A stretch of DNA of 64,000 nt from Streptomyces sp. 1-11 (GTDB lineage: Bacteria > Actinomycetota > Actinomycetes > Streptomycetales > Streptomycetaceae), in the NCBI RefSeq assembly GCF_007176755.1, contig NZ_BJTV01000021.1:32736-96735 (forward strand), given 5' to 3'. Within the stretch, counting starts at the first letter, position 1. Every line of letters begins with the position of its first letter. Of the stretch, positions 24,900-32,595 are shown piece by piece. The notes under the pieces are model-generated. The model saw only the letters and a list, made by a program, of their open reading frames with translations, was not told where the DNA came from and did not search any database. The translations under genes and the position numbers were made by a program.

Positions 24900-26093
24900 C
24901 TACGACGTGACGAGGTGGCCGGTGCCGACCGGCGCCGTCGCCGTCGCCGCGCGCGCGGCGTCGCCCGCCACCTCGTCCGCCGTCAGCGCGTACCCCGTCT
25001 CGGCGTCCGAGGTGGACCGCGCGAAGACCACGCCGAACACCCGGCCGTCGGCCGACAGCAGCGGGCCGCCGGAGTTGCCCGGCCGGACCGTGGAGCGGAT
25101 CGAGTAGATCTCCCGGGTGACCGTGCCCGTGCCGTAGATGTTCTGGCCCCGCGCCAGCACCCGGTTCGCCACCGTGGCCGCCTGCAGGTCCAGGCCGCCG
25201 TCCTGCGGATAGCCGGCGACCACGGCCGGGTCGCCGCGCACCGCGCCGTGGTCGAACCGCAGCACCGGGGCACGCAGCCGCGGCACGTACAGCACCGCCA
25301 GGTCGCGGTCCGGGTCGAACAGCACCACACGCGCCAGGTAGGCCGGCCCCACCCCGCCCACCCGGACGCTCGGGTGGTCGATGCCCGCCACCACGTGCGC
25401 GTTGGTCATCACGTGCCGCGCCGCGTACACGAAGCCGCTGCCCTCCCGGCCCTCGGCGCCGGCCGCGCCCTCGATCTTCACCGAGCTGCGCCTGGCCGCG
25501 TTCGCCGCCGCCGACGTGACGCTGTCGCCGGTGGGCGGGGCGACCCGGGCCGTCGACTCGTTCTCGAACGGGTTGAAGACCTGCGGGAAGCCCGCCTCGG
25601 TCAGCGCGGAGGTGGCCCGGGAGAACCACGCCGGGGTGGTGTCCGGCATCGTCCGCTGCACCGCGCCCAGCACCGCCGAGTCGCGGATCGCGGTCGTCAC
25701 GGTCTGCGAGGAGGAGGCACCCAGCACGCTCGCCGCGACCCAGGCCACGATCAGCACGGCGACCGAGTTGGCCGCCGCGCCCCCGAGCCCGTCCGCCGCC
25801 CGCAGCGGTCCCCGGCCCTCCCGGTCCAGCTCGCGCCGCAGCCGCAGCGCCGGCCGGCCCGCCAGCTCGTGCCCCACCACGCCCGGCACCAGGACGGTCA
25901 GCACCGCCAGCACGGTCGCCGTCGCCGAGCCGCGCGCCGCGAGCCCGGTCACCCAGGGCAGCACCCACACCCCGACCGCCGCACCGCCCACGAACCCGGC
26001 CAGGGACAGGCAGCCGGCCAGCAGACCGCGCCGGTAACCGGACGCCGCGTAGACGACGACCACCAGCGCGAGCACCAGGTCGAGCAGGTCCAC
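24900..26093 (-). CDS. Membrane-anchored serine protease, MarP-like (CvpA-like TM region plus trypsin fold)
   Basis: 397 aa from a GTG (MDLLDLVLALVVVVYAASGY) after GAGAAAGGCGG. Residues 1-150 contain four membrane segments in the CvpA style. The periplasmic-side protease domain keeps His in MTNAHVVAG, Asp in FDPDRDLAVLYV and Ser in RPGNSGGPLL. This layout is that of mycobacterial MarP, a protease for acid and oxidative stress. Substrate not shown by sequence. It stands next to a peptidoglycan amidase gene on the other strand, a plausible but unproven link since MarP acts on a peptidoglycan hydrolase in mycobacteria. Confidence 0.88.
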   Translation of the reverse strand: MDLLDLVLALVVVVYAASGYRRGLLAGCLSLAGFVGGAAVGVWVLPWVTGLAARGSATATVLAVLTVLVPGVVGHELAGRPALRLRRELDREGRGPLRAADGLGGAAANSVAVLIVAWVAASVLGASSSQTVTTAIRDSAVLGAVQRTMPDTTPAWFSRATSALTEAGFPQVFNPFENESTARVAPPTGDSVTSAAANAARRSSVKIEGAAGAEGREGSGFVYAARHVMTNAHVVAGIDHPSVRVGGVGPAYLARVVLFDPDRDLAVLYVPRLRAPVLRFDHGAVRGDPAVVAGYPQDGGLDLQAATVANRVLARGQNIYGTGTVTREIYSIRSTVRPGNSGGPLLSADGRVFGVVFARSTSDAETGYALTADEVAGDAARAATATAPVGTGHLVTS

Positions 26094-26294
26094 GGAGCCG
26101 CCTTTCTCTCGGACCCCCTGAGATACGGGCCGGGCGGCCCCGGCGACCGGTCACGCGCGGGTGAGCGGCCATCCGGACCGCGAACCGGTCACGTTGTGCG
26201 TATATCCCCAGAAACGGCCTGGACAAGGACGATGGTTCCACCAGGTGGCACACCCCACATCGCGAGCACGGCGGAGCGAGCCGACAGTGGGACC

Positions 26295-27170
26295 ATGCGC
26301 CTCCCGCGAAGGGCGCCGGGAACACGTGGACGGCGGACCGCCCGCGTCCCCGGCGCCGTACCCGTGCTGCTCGGCTGCCTGCCCGGCCTGCTGGCCGTCC
26401 TGGCGCTGGCCCTGTGCGCCCGGGCCGTGGAGGGCGCCGTCCCGCTCCGCCCGCCCCGGCCCGGCGCGGACCCGGAGATCCCGGCCCACCAAGCCCCCCG
26501 GCCGCGCATCCTGCCCCGCTCCGCCTGGCTGGACGCGGCCACCGCCCCGCGCAGCCAGCCGCCCCCGCGCTACGACGACAAGGTGGTCGCCGTCTTCGTC
26601 CACCACACCGCCTCGCCCAACCGGTACGACTGCGCCGACGCGCCCCGCATCATCCGCGGCCTGTACGCCGGGCAGACCGGCGACCGCCGCTGGGACGACA
26701 TCGGCTACAACTTCCTCGTCGACCGCTGCGGCACCATCTACGAGGGCCGCGCCGGAGGAGTGGACCGGCCGGTCACCGGCGCCCACACCCAGGGCTTCAA
26801 CCACCGCACCGCCGGTGTCGCCGCCCTCGGCAACTTCACCGGGGACGAGCCCGTGCCGCGGGCCATGACCGACGCGATCGCCGCCCTCGCCGCCTGGAAG
26901 CTCGGCCTCGCCGGCGTCGACCCGCGCGCCCGGGCCCGGCTGGTCTCCAGCAACGGGCACAGCCGCTTCAAGGCCGGCACCGGCGCCACCCTGCCCGCGG
27001 TGGCCGGCCATGACGAGGGCTTCATGACGAACTGCCCCGGCGCCGCCCTGACCGCCCGGCTGCCGGAGATCAGGCGGACGGCGGCCCGGCTCCAGGGCCG
27101 GCCGCCCGCGGACGGCGCCCGCAGGCGCACGGGCCCCGTGCCGTCCGCATCCGGTACGGCTACTCCTTGA
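26295..27170 (+). CDS. Secreted/anchored peptidoglycan-recognition amidase (PGRP type)
   Basis: 291 aa from MRLPRRAPGTRGRRTARVPG; an ATG at 26232 with AAGGA upstream gives 21 more residues and is also possible. A basic head and one hydrophobic segment (VLLGCLPGLLAVLALALC) make a signal or anchor. The amidase fold has the zinc ligands in VFVHHTAS, HTQGFNHRTAGVAALGNF and the region ending GHDEGFMTNCPG. The family cleaves N-acetylmuramoyl-L-alanine bonds. The end overlaps the convergent DUF4240 gene by 11 bp. Confidence 0.87.
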   Translation: MRLPRRAPGTRGRRTARVPGAVPVLLGCLPGLLAVLALALCARAVEGAVPLRPPRPGADPEIPAHQAPRPRILPRSAWLDAATAPRSQPPPRYDDKVVAVFVHHTASPNRYDCADAPRIIRGLYAGQTGDRRWDDIGYNFLVDRCGTIYEGRAGGVDRPVTGAHTQGFNHRTAGVAALGNFTGDEPVPRAMTDAIAALAAWKLGLAGVDPRARARLVSSNGHSRFKAGTGATLPAVAGHDEGFMTNCPGAALTARLPEIRRTAARLQGRPPADGARRRTGPVPSASGTATP

Positions 27171-27678
27171 AGCGCTCCCACAGGCGGGGATAGCGCTCGG
27201 CGAGCACCCGCTCGTTCTCGAACGCGATCGGGGGGCCCTCCGGCTCGGCCGGCGCCGGGGCGATGCCGAGGTCAGGGGCGACGGTGCCGGTGAGCTGCTC
27301 GTAGGCCTCGTCCGCCGCGTAGCCCAGCTCCTCGCCGTCGCCGTCGATCTCCTCGTCGAAGTCCCCGAGCAGGTCGGCCAGGGAGTCCGGGTCGTGCAGG
27401 GCGCCCTCGAAGACCTCCCGGCCCTGGCCGATCAGCCAGCAGCGGAAGTAGTCGAACGCGTCGTCGCTCGCCCCGTCCAGCAGGACCCAGGCGGCGCCCC
27501 ACAGATCCCAGTGGTAGGCCCGGTTGTAGCGGGCCTCGAAGTGACGGGCGAAGTCCAGGACCAGCTCCGGGTCGAACTGGAGCAGCCGTTCCACGAGCAG
27601 GTCGGCCTGCTCCTCGGGGTCGCCCTCGGCCGCCTCCCGGGTCGCGTCGATCAGCTCCCAGAACTCCGTCTCGTCCAT
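27160..27678 (-). CDS. DUF4240-domain protein
   Basis: 172 aa. Starts MDETEFWELIDATREAAEGDPEEQADLLVERL and shows the family pattern HFEARYNRAYHWDLWGAAWVLL...ASDDAFDYFRCWLIGQGREVFEGAL, a conserved module of unknown role in actinobacteria. The protein is acidic. A WYL regulator starts about 1 kb to the right and reads into this gene, leaving only 57 bp between their ends, so the two may be co-transcribed. Confidence 0.85.
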   Translation of the reverse strand: MDETEFWELIDATREAAEGDPEEQADLLVERLLQFDPELVLDFARHFEARYNRAYHWDLWGAAWVLLDGASDDAFDYFRCWLIGQGREVFEGALHDPDSLADLLGDFDEEIDGDGEELGYAADEAYEQLTGTVAPDLGIAPAPAEPEGPPIAFENERVLAERYPRLWERFKE

Positions 27679-27734
27679 CACGCCACCAGCATCGGGCCTG
27701 CGCCGGTGGGGCGCACGCGGAGTGCGGCGGATCG

Positions 27735-28721
27735 TTATCCACCGTCCACGCGCCCGTAGTGCGCGGCGAGCCGGGCCGCGTCCGCCGCGAACCGCTCCCG
27801 CAGGCCCGCCGGCGCCAGCACCTCCACCTCCGGACCCAGCGCCGTCAGCTGCCCGTGCGCGACGTCCTCCGACTCCACCGGCACGGTCACCGTCACCCAC
27901 CCCTCGCCGTCCGGCTCGCCCGCGCTCGCGAGCGCCTCGCGCGCGGCGAGCGGGTCCACGGCGTACGGCAGCCTGCGCGCGCCCCGCGGGGACAGCCGCA
28001 CGACGGCCTCGGCGCGCAGGAGCGACCGGGCGAACCGCTCCGCCTGCCCGGCCCAGAACGCGGCGAGATCGAAGTCCGTGACCCGCTCGAAGCGCTCCTC
28101 CAGGGCGTCGACCGCGTGGAACCGGTCGATCCGGTACGTTCGGAACGCGCCGCCGTCCGCCACCCGCGCGCACAGATACCAGACGCCGGCCTTCAGCACG
28201 AGCCCGTACGGCTCCAGGTCCCGCTCCACCGACTGCTCCCCGCGCCGGTACACGGCGCCGATCCGCCGGTCGGCCCACACCGCCTCGGCGACCACCGGCA
28301 GTAGCCCGGGCGTCTCCGGCTCGCGGAACCAGGCGGGCGCGTCCAGGTGGAAGCGCCGGGCGGCGCTGTCCGGGGCGTCCCGCAGGGAGGGCAGCAGCGC
28401 GGCGGACACCTTCAGCCGGGCGGCGCCGGCGGCGTCCTGCAGGCCCATCTCCCGCAGCGCCCCCGGTACCCCGCTCAGGAACAGCGCCTCGGCCTCGGTG
28501 CGCGCCAGCCCCGTCAGCCGCGTCCGGTAGCCGCCGATCAGCCGGTAGCCGCCGGCCCGCCCCCGGTCCGCGTACACCGGCACGCCCGCCTCGGACAGCG
28601 CCTGCGCGTCCCGGGTGACCGTCCGCTCCGACACCTCCAGCTCCCGCGCCAGTTCGGCGGCGGTCATGGACGGCCGGGACTGCAGGAGGAGCACCATCTT
28701 GATGAGGCGGGCGGCGCGCAT
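27735..28721 (-). CDS. WYL-domain transcriptional regulator
   Basis: 328 aa. N-terminal winged-helix HTH (MTAAELARELEVSERTVTRDAQALSEAGVPV) and a C-terminal WYL domain (VYRRGEQSVERDLEPYGLVLKAGVWYLCARVADG) with the WYL motif variant VWYL. Actinobacterial proteins of this layout act as ligand-responsive DNA-binding regulators. It precedes the DUF4240 gene in the same direction (57 bp). Target unknown. Confidence 0.9.
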   Translation of the reverse strand: MRAARLIKMVLLLQSRPSMTAAELARELEVSERTVTRDAQALSEAGVPVYADRGRAGGYRLIGGYRTRLTGLARTEAEALFLSGVPGALREMGLQDAAGAARLKVSAALLPSLRDAPDSAARRFHLDAPAWFREPETPGLLPVVAEAVWADRRIGAVYRRGEQSVERDLEPYGLVLKAGVWYLCARVADGGAFRTYRIDRFHAVDALEERFERVTDFDLAAFWAGQAERFARSLLRAEAVVRLSPRGARRLPYAVDPLAAREALASAGEPDGEGWVTVTVPVESEDVAHGQLTALGPEVEVLAPAGLRERFAADAARLAAHYGRVDGG

Positions 28722-28750
28722 GGGTTCATGATGCCGGGGCCCACTGACAC

Positions 28751-28784
28751 GACGAGGGGCACGGCGGTCGCCGTGCCCCTCGTC
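28751..28784. terminator. Terminator hairpin downstream of aceE
   Basis: A perfect 15-bp stem (GACGAGGGGCACGGC and complement) with a 4-nt loop lies 34 bp past the aceE stop codon. It probably separates aceE from the downstream WYL gene. Confidence 0.88.
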
Positions 28785-28817
28785 AGGACTTGTCAGGACT
28801 CCGTGGGAGCCCGGTGC

Positions 28818-31520
28818 CTACAGCCCGTACTTCTCCCGGGCCTCCTTCACCGCGGTCGCCTTGACCTCGCCGCGCCTGGCGAGCTGGGCGAGCGCCGCGA
28901 CGACGATCGACGGGGCGTCGACGCCGAAGTGGCGGCGGGCCGCCTCACGGGTGTCGGAGAGGCCGAAGCCGTCCGCGCCCAGCGAGGACCAGTCCTGCTC
29001 TACCCACTGCGCGATCTGGTCCGGGACCTGGCGCATGTAGTCGGAGACGGCCAGCACCGGGCCCTCGGCGCCCTGCAGCGCCTGCCGTACGTACGGCACC
29101 CGCTCCTCGCCGCGCAGCAGGGCCGCGTCGGCCTCGAGCGCGTCGCGGCGCAGCTCGCCCCAGGAGGTCGCGGACCACACGTCGGCGGCCACGCCCCAGT
29201 CCTCGGCCAGCAGCCTCTGCGCCTCCAGGGTCCAGTGGATCGCCGTGCCCGAGCCGAGGAGCTGGATGCGCGGGGCGTTGGCCGGGGCGGTCACGCCCGC
29301 CGTCTCCGCCGTGTTGAAGCGGTACAGGCCCTTGACGATGCCCTCGTCGACGCCGGGCGCGGCCGGCTTGGCCGGCTGGGGCAGCGGCTCGTTGTAGACG
29401 GTGAGGTAGTAGAAGACGTTCTGGTCCTCACCCGGCTTGGCCTCGCCGTACATCCGGCGCAGACCCTCGCGGACGATCACCGCGATCTCGTAGGCGAAGG
29501 CCGGGTCGTAGCTGAGCGCGGCCGGGTTGGTGGCCGCGATCACCGGGGAGTGGCCGTCGGCGTGCTGCAGGCCCTCGCCGGTCAGCGTGGTGCGGCCCGC
29601 CGTGGCCCCGACCAGGAAGCCGCGGCCGAGCTGGTCGCCGAGCTGCCACATCTGGTCGGCGGTGCGCTGCCAGCCGAACATCGAGTAGAAGATGTAGAAC
29701 GGGATCATCGCCTCGCCGTGCGTCGCGTACGCGGTGGACGCGGCGATGAAGTCGGCCATCGAACCGGCCTCGGTGATCCCCTCGTTGAGGATCTGGCCGT
29801 TCTTGGCCTCCTTGTAGTACATCAGCTGGTCGCGGTCGACCGGCTCGTACGTCTGGCCCTTGGGGGAGTAGATGCCCAGGGACGGGAACAGCGACTCCAT
29901 GCCGAAGGTGCGCGCCTCGTCCGGGACGATCGGCACCCAGCGCTTGCCGGTCTCCTTGTCGCGGACCAGGTCCTTGACCAGACGGACGAACGCCATGGTG
30001 GTGGCGACGTTCTGGGAGCCGGAGCCCTTGTCGAAGGCGGCGAACGCCTTGTCGGCGGGGGCGGGCAGCGGGGCCAGCGGGTGGACGCGGCGGGCCGGGG
30101 CGGGACCGCCGAGGGCCGCGCGGCGCTCCTGGAGGTAGCGGACCTCGGGGGAGTCGGCGCCCGGGTGGCCGTAGGGGACCACGCCGTCGGTGAAGTCGCT
30201 GTCCTTGATCGGCAGCTCGAGCAGGTCGCGCATCGCCTTGAACTCGTCCACCGACAGCTTCTTCATCTGGTGGTTGGCGTTCTTCGAGGCGAAGCCCTCG
30301 CCGAGGGTGTGGCCCTTGACCGTCTGGGCCAGGATCACGGTCGGCGCGCCCTTGTGCTCGACGGCCGCCTTGTACGCGGCGTAGACCTTGCGGGCCTCGT
30401 GACCGCCGCGCGAGAGGTGGAAGCACTCGAGGATCTTGTCGTCGCTCAGCAGCTTCGCCATCTCGGCCAGCGCCGGGTCGGCGCCGAAGAAGTCCTGGCG
30501 GATGTAGGCGGCGTCGCGGGTCTGGTACGTCTGGACCTGCGCGTCCGGCACCTGGCGCAGCCGGCGTACCAGCGCCCCGGTGGTGTCGAGGGCGAACAGC
30601 TCGTCCCAGGCCGAGCCCCACAGCGTCTTCACGACGTTCCAGCCGGCGCCGCGGAACTGGGCCTCCAGCTCCTGCACGATCTTGAAGTTGGCGCGGACCG
30701 GGCCGTCGAGGCGCTGCAGGTTGCAGTTGATGACGAAGGTGAGGTTGTCCAGTTCCTCGCGGGCGGCCAGCGCGAGCGCGGCCGTCGACTCGGGCTCGTC
30801 CATCTCGCCGTCGCCCAGGAAGGCCCAGACGTGGGAGGCGGAGACGTCCTTGACGCCGCGGTTGGTGAGGTACCGGTTGAAGCGCGCCTGGTAGATCGCG
30901 GAGAGCGGGCCGAGGCCCATCGACACCGTCGGGAACTCCCACAGCCAGGGCAGCCGGCGCGGGTGCGGGTAGGAGGGCAGGCCGTTGCCGCCGGCCTCCT
31001 GGCGGAAGTTGTCCAGGTGCGCCTCGTCCAGCCGGCCGTCGAGGAAGGCGCGGGCGTAGATGCCGGGGGAGGCGTGGCCCTGGATGTAGAGCTGGTCGCC
31101 GGAGCCGTCCTGCTCCTTGCCCCGGAAGAAGTGGTTGAAGCCGGTCTCGTAGAGCCAGGCCGCGGAGGCGAAGGTGGCGATGTGGCCGCCGACGCCGTGC
31201 TTCGCGCCGCGGGTCACCATGGCGGCCGCGTTCCAGCGGTTCCAGGCGGTGATCCGGGCCTCCATCTCCGGGTCGCCGGGCAGGGCCGGCTCGGCGGAGG
31301 TGGGGATGGTGTTGACGTAGTCCGTCTCGAGGAGCTTCGGCAGCGCGACGCCGCCCGCCTCGGCACGCTCCAGCGTGCGCCGCATCAGGTACGCGGCGCG
31401 GTGCGGCCCGGCCTCCCTTGCCACGGCGTCCAGGGAGGCCTGCCATTCGGCGGTCTCCTCCGGGTCGCGGTCCGGGAGCTGGTCGAGCGCGCTCGGCTGG
31501 ATGGCGTTGGGGTCGGTCAT
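28818..31520 (-). CDS. aceE: Pyruvate dehydrogenase E1 component, homodimeric type
   Basis: 900 aa, usual for homodimeric E1p. Starts MTDPNAIQPSALDQLPDRDPEETAEWQASLD with a good AGGAAGGCGG site. Motifs: HIATFASAAWLYETGFNHFFRG, the thiamine-diphosphate region FLGDGEMDEPESTAALALAAREELDNLTFVINCNLQ, and a C-terminal VYNEPLPQPAKP... with GSGTAIHWTLEAQRLLAEDW. It oxidises pyruvate and passes an acetyl group to E2. No E2p gene of its own is adjacent; lpd and sucB 1.5-5 kb to the right supply E3 and a two-lipoyl E2. Its promoter (31604-31693) shows likely operators. Confidence 0.97.
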   Translation of the reverse strand: MTDPNAIQPSALDQLPDRDPEETAEWQASLDAVAREAGPHRAAYLMRRTLERAEAGGVALPKLLETDYVNTIPTSAEPALPGDPEMEARITAWNRWNAAAMVTRGAKHGVGGHIATFASAAWLYETGFNHFFRGKEQDGSGDQLYIQGHASPGIYARAFLDGRLDEAHLDNFRQEAGGNGLPSYPHPRRLPWLWEFPTVSMGLGPLSAIYQARFNRYLTNRGVKDVSASHVWAFLGDGEMDEPESTAALALAAREELDNLTFVINCNLQRLDGPVRANFKIVQELEAQFRGAGWNVVKTLWGSAWDELFALDTTGALVRRLRQVPDAQVQTYQTRDAAYIRQDFFGADPALAEMAKLLSDDKILECFHLSRGGHEARKVYAAYKAAVEHKGAPTVILAQTVKGHTLGEGFASKNANHQMKKLSVDEFKAMRDLLELPIKDSDFTDGVVPYGHPGADSPEVRYLQERRAALGGPAPARRVHPLAPLPAPADKAFAAFDKGSGSQNVATTMAFVRLVKDLVRDKETGKRWVPIVPDEARTFGMESLFPSLGIYSPKGQTYEPVDRDQLMYYKEAKNGQILNEGITEAGSMADFIAASTAYATHGEAMIPFYIFYSMFGWQRTADQMWQLGDQLGRGFLVGATAGRTTLTGEGLQHADGHSPVIAATNPAALSYDPAFAYEIAVIVREGLRRMYGEAKPGEDQNVFYYLTVYNEPLPQPAKPAAPGVDEGIVKGLYRFNTAETAGVTAPANAPRIQLLGSGTAIHWTLEAQRLLAEDWGVAADVWSATSWGELRRDALEADAALLRGEERVPYVRQALQGAEGPVLAVSDYMRQVPDQIAQWVEQDWSSLGADGFGLSDTREAARRHFGVDAPSIVVAALAQLARRGEVKATAVKEAREKYGL

Positions 31521-31603
31521 GTCGCCGCCTTCCTCAGTCGAAGGGGGTTCCCTCATCGTTAAGGGTTCGGGGTTGCCCTTGGTCTTTGGCAGGACAGGGC
31601 AGA

Positions 31604-31693
31604 CGGACCTCGGTGGAGGTCCGCCCTGGACTCTAACTCCGTGATCGATGATCGATCAAAGGGGTGAAGGGGAAAACTTCTCGATATCGAGAA
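31604..31693 (-). promoter_or_regulatory. aceE promoter with two palindromes and a 5' hairpin
   Basis: Read on the minus strand: -35 TTGATC (31654-31659), 18 bp, then a perfect Streptomyces -10 TAGAGT (31630-31635). An odd-length palindrome TGATCGATGATCGATCA (31642-31658) covers the -35 and spacer, where a repressor would block polymerase. A second perfect 16-bp palindrome TTCTCGATATCGAGAA lies at 31678-31693. Just after the expected start is a hairpin with an 8-bp stem CGGACCTC/GAGGTCCG (31604-31623). The divergently... note the FCD regulator gene is read in the same direction, 3' end toward aceE, and is the obvious candidate for the binding protein. Confidence 0.7.
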
Positions 31694-31794
31694 AGTCGGC
31701 ACCGGGTGCCTCGGGCAAGGGCACCGAGTGTCGGGATCGGCAGGGGGTTTTCGCAGGTGGGGCGGCGTTTTGAGCGGGGGTGCGCTCTCCTGCG

Positions 31795-32418
31795 TCAGGC
31801 GCGCGGGGCGCAGCCCAGGACGTGGGCCTTCACCAGCTCGGGGATCCGGGGATCGCGGCGCTTGAACGCCTGCACCAGCTCCTCGTGCTCCTCGGCGTAG
31901 CTCTGCTGGACCGTGCCCAGCCAGCGGATCGACAGCGCCGTGAACACCTCGATGCCCAGGCCCTCCCAGGTGTGCAGCAGCACCGAGTTGTCCGCCGCGC
32001 GCACCAGCTCCCGGTGGAAGCCGACCGTGTGGCGCACCTGGGCGGTGCCGTCGGCCGTGCGGTCCGCCTCGTACAGGGCGGTGACGTGCGGTTCGAGGGC
32101 CGAGCAGTCCTCGGCGAGGCGGTCGGCGGCCAGCTCGGCCGCGATGGCCTCGAGACCGGCCCGGACCGGGTAGCTCTCCTCCAGGTCGGCGGCGGTGAGG
32201 TTGCGGACCCTGACGCCCTTGTTGGGCGCCGACTCGATCAGGCGGAGGGACTCCAGCTCGCGCAGCGCCTCGCGCACCGGCGTCTGGCTGACCTCCAGCT
32301 CGGTCGCGATCCGCCGCTCCACGATGCGCTCGCCCGGCTGCCAGCGACCGCTCACGATCCCCTCCACGATGTGCTCGCGGATCTGTTCGCGCAGCGAGTG
32401 GACGACGGGCGCGGTCAT
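31795..32418 (-). CDS. GntR-family regulator, FCD (FadR/PdhR-like) subgroup
   Basis: 207 aa from ATG (MTAPVVHSLREQIREHIVEGIVSG). The N-terminal winged helix reads GERIVERRIATELEVSQTPVREALRELESLRLIES, and the C-terminal FCD domain is all-helical with the metal-binding style His and Asp/Glu (VGFHRELVRAADN ... GCAPRA). It lies immediately upstream of aceE and co-directional (about 275 bp between them), so a PdhR-like role as a pyruvate-responsive regulator of aceE is likely by context. The ligand is not known. Confidence 0.88.
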   Translation of the reverse strand: MTAPVVHSLREQIREHIVEGIVSGRWQPGERIVERRIATELEVSQTPVREALRELESLRLIESAPNKGVRVRNLTAADLEESYPVRAGLEAIAAELAADRLAEDCSALEPHVTALYEADRTADGTAQVRHTVGFHRELVRAADNSVLLHTWEGLGIEVFTALSIRWLGTVQQSYAEEHEELVQAFKRRDPRIPELVKAHVLGCAPRA

Positions 32419-32543
32419 GGGGGCTCCTCCCAGGGGCTGACGTTTAGACAATACGGCGGGCGCGCGCCGCGCAGAGGGCGCGCGGGGGTGCTTTGACGCA
32501 GGTGAGACGAGGCTTACACGGTGCGCACCCCGACAAACGCGAA

Positions 32544-32573
32544 CACCCCGCCCGGATCGCTCCGGACGGGGTG
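32544..32573. terminator. Terminator hairpin downstream of sucB
   Basis: A 13-bp stem (CACCCCGCCCGGA / TCCGGACGGGGTG, one mismatch) with a 4-nt loop lies about 23 bp beyond the sucB stop. It should end the lpd-sucB transcript. Confidence 0.75.
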
Positions 32574-32595
32574 CCGCACTGCCTGATCTGGGACG

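Noticed and set aside
28347..31562. A 1071-codon open frame on the plus strand opposite aceE
   Set aside because: It lies fully antisense to aceE and has the Val/Gly/Arg-rich composition produced by reverse reading of high-G+C genes; the aceE product is unambiguous.
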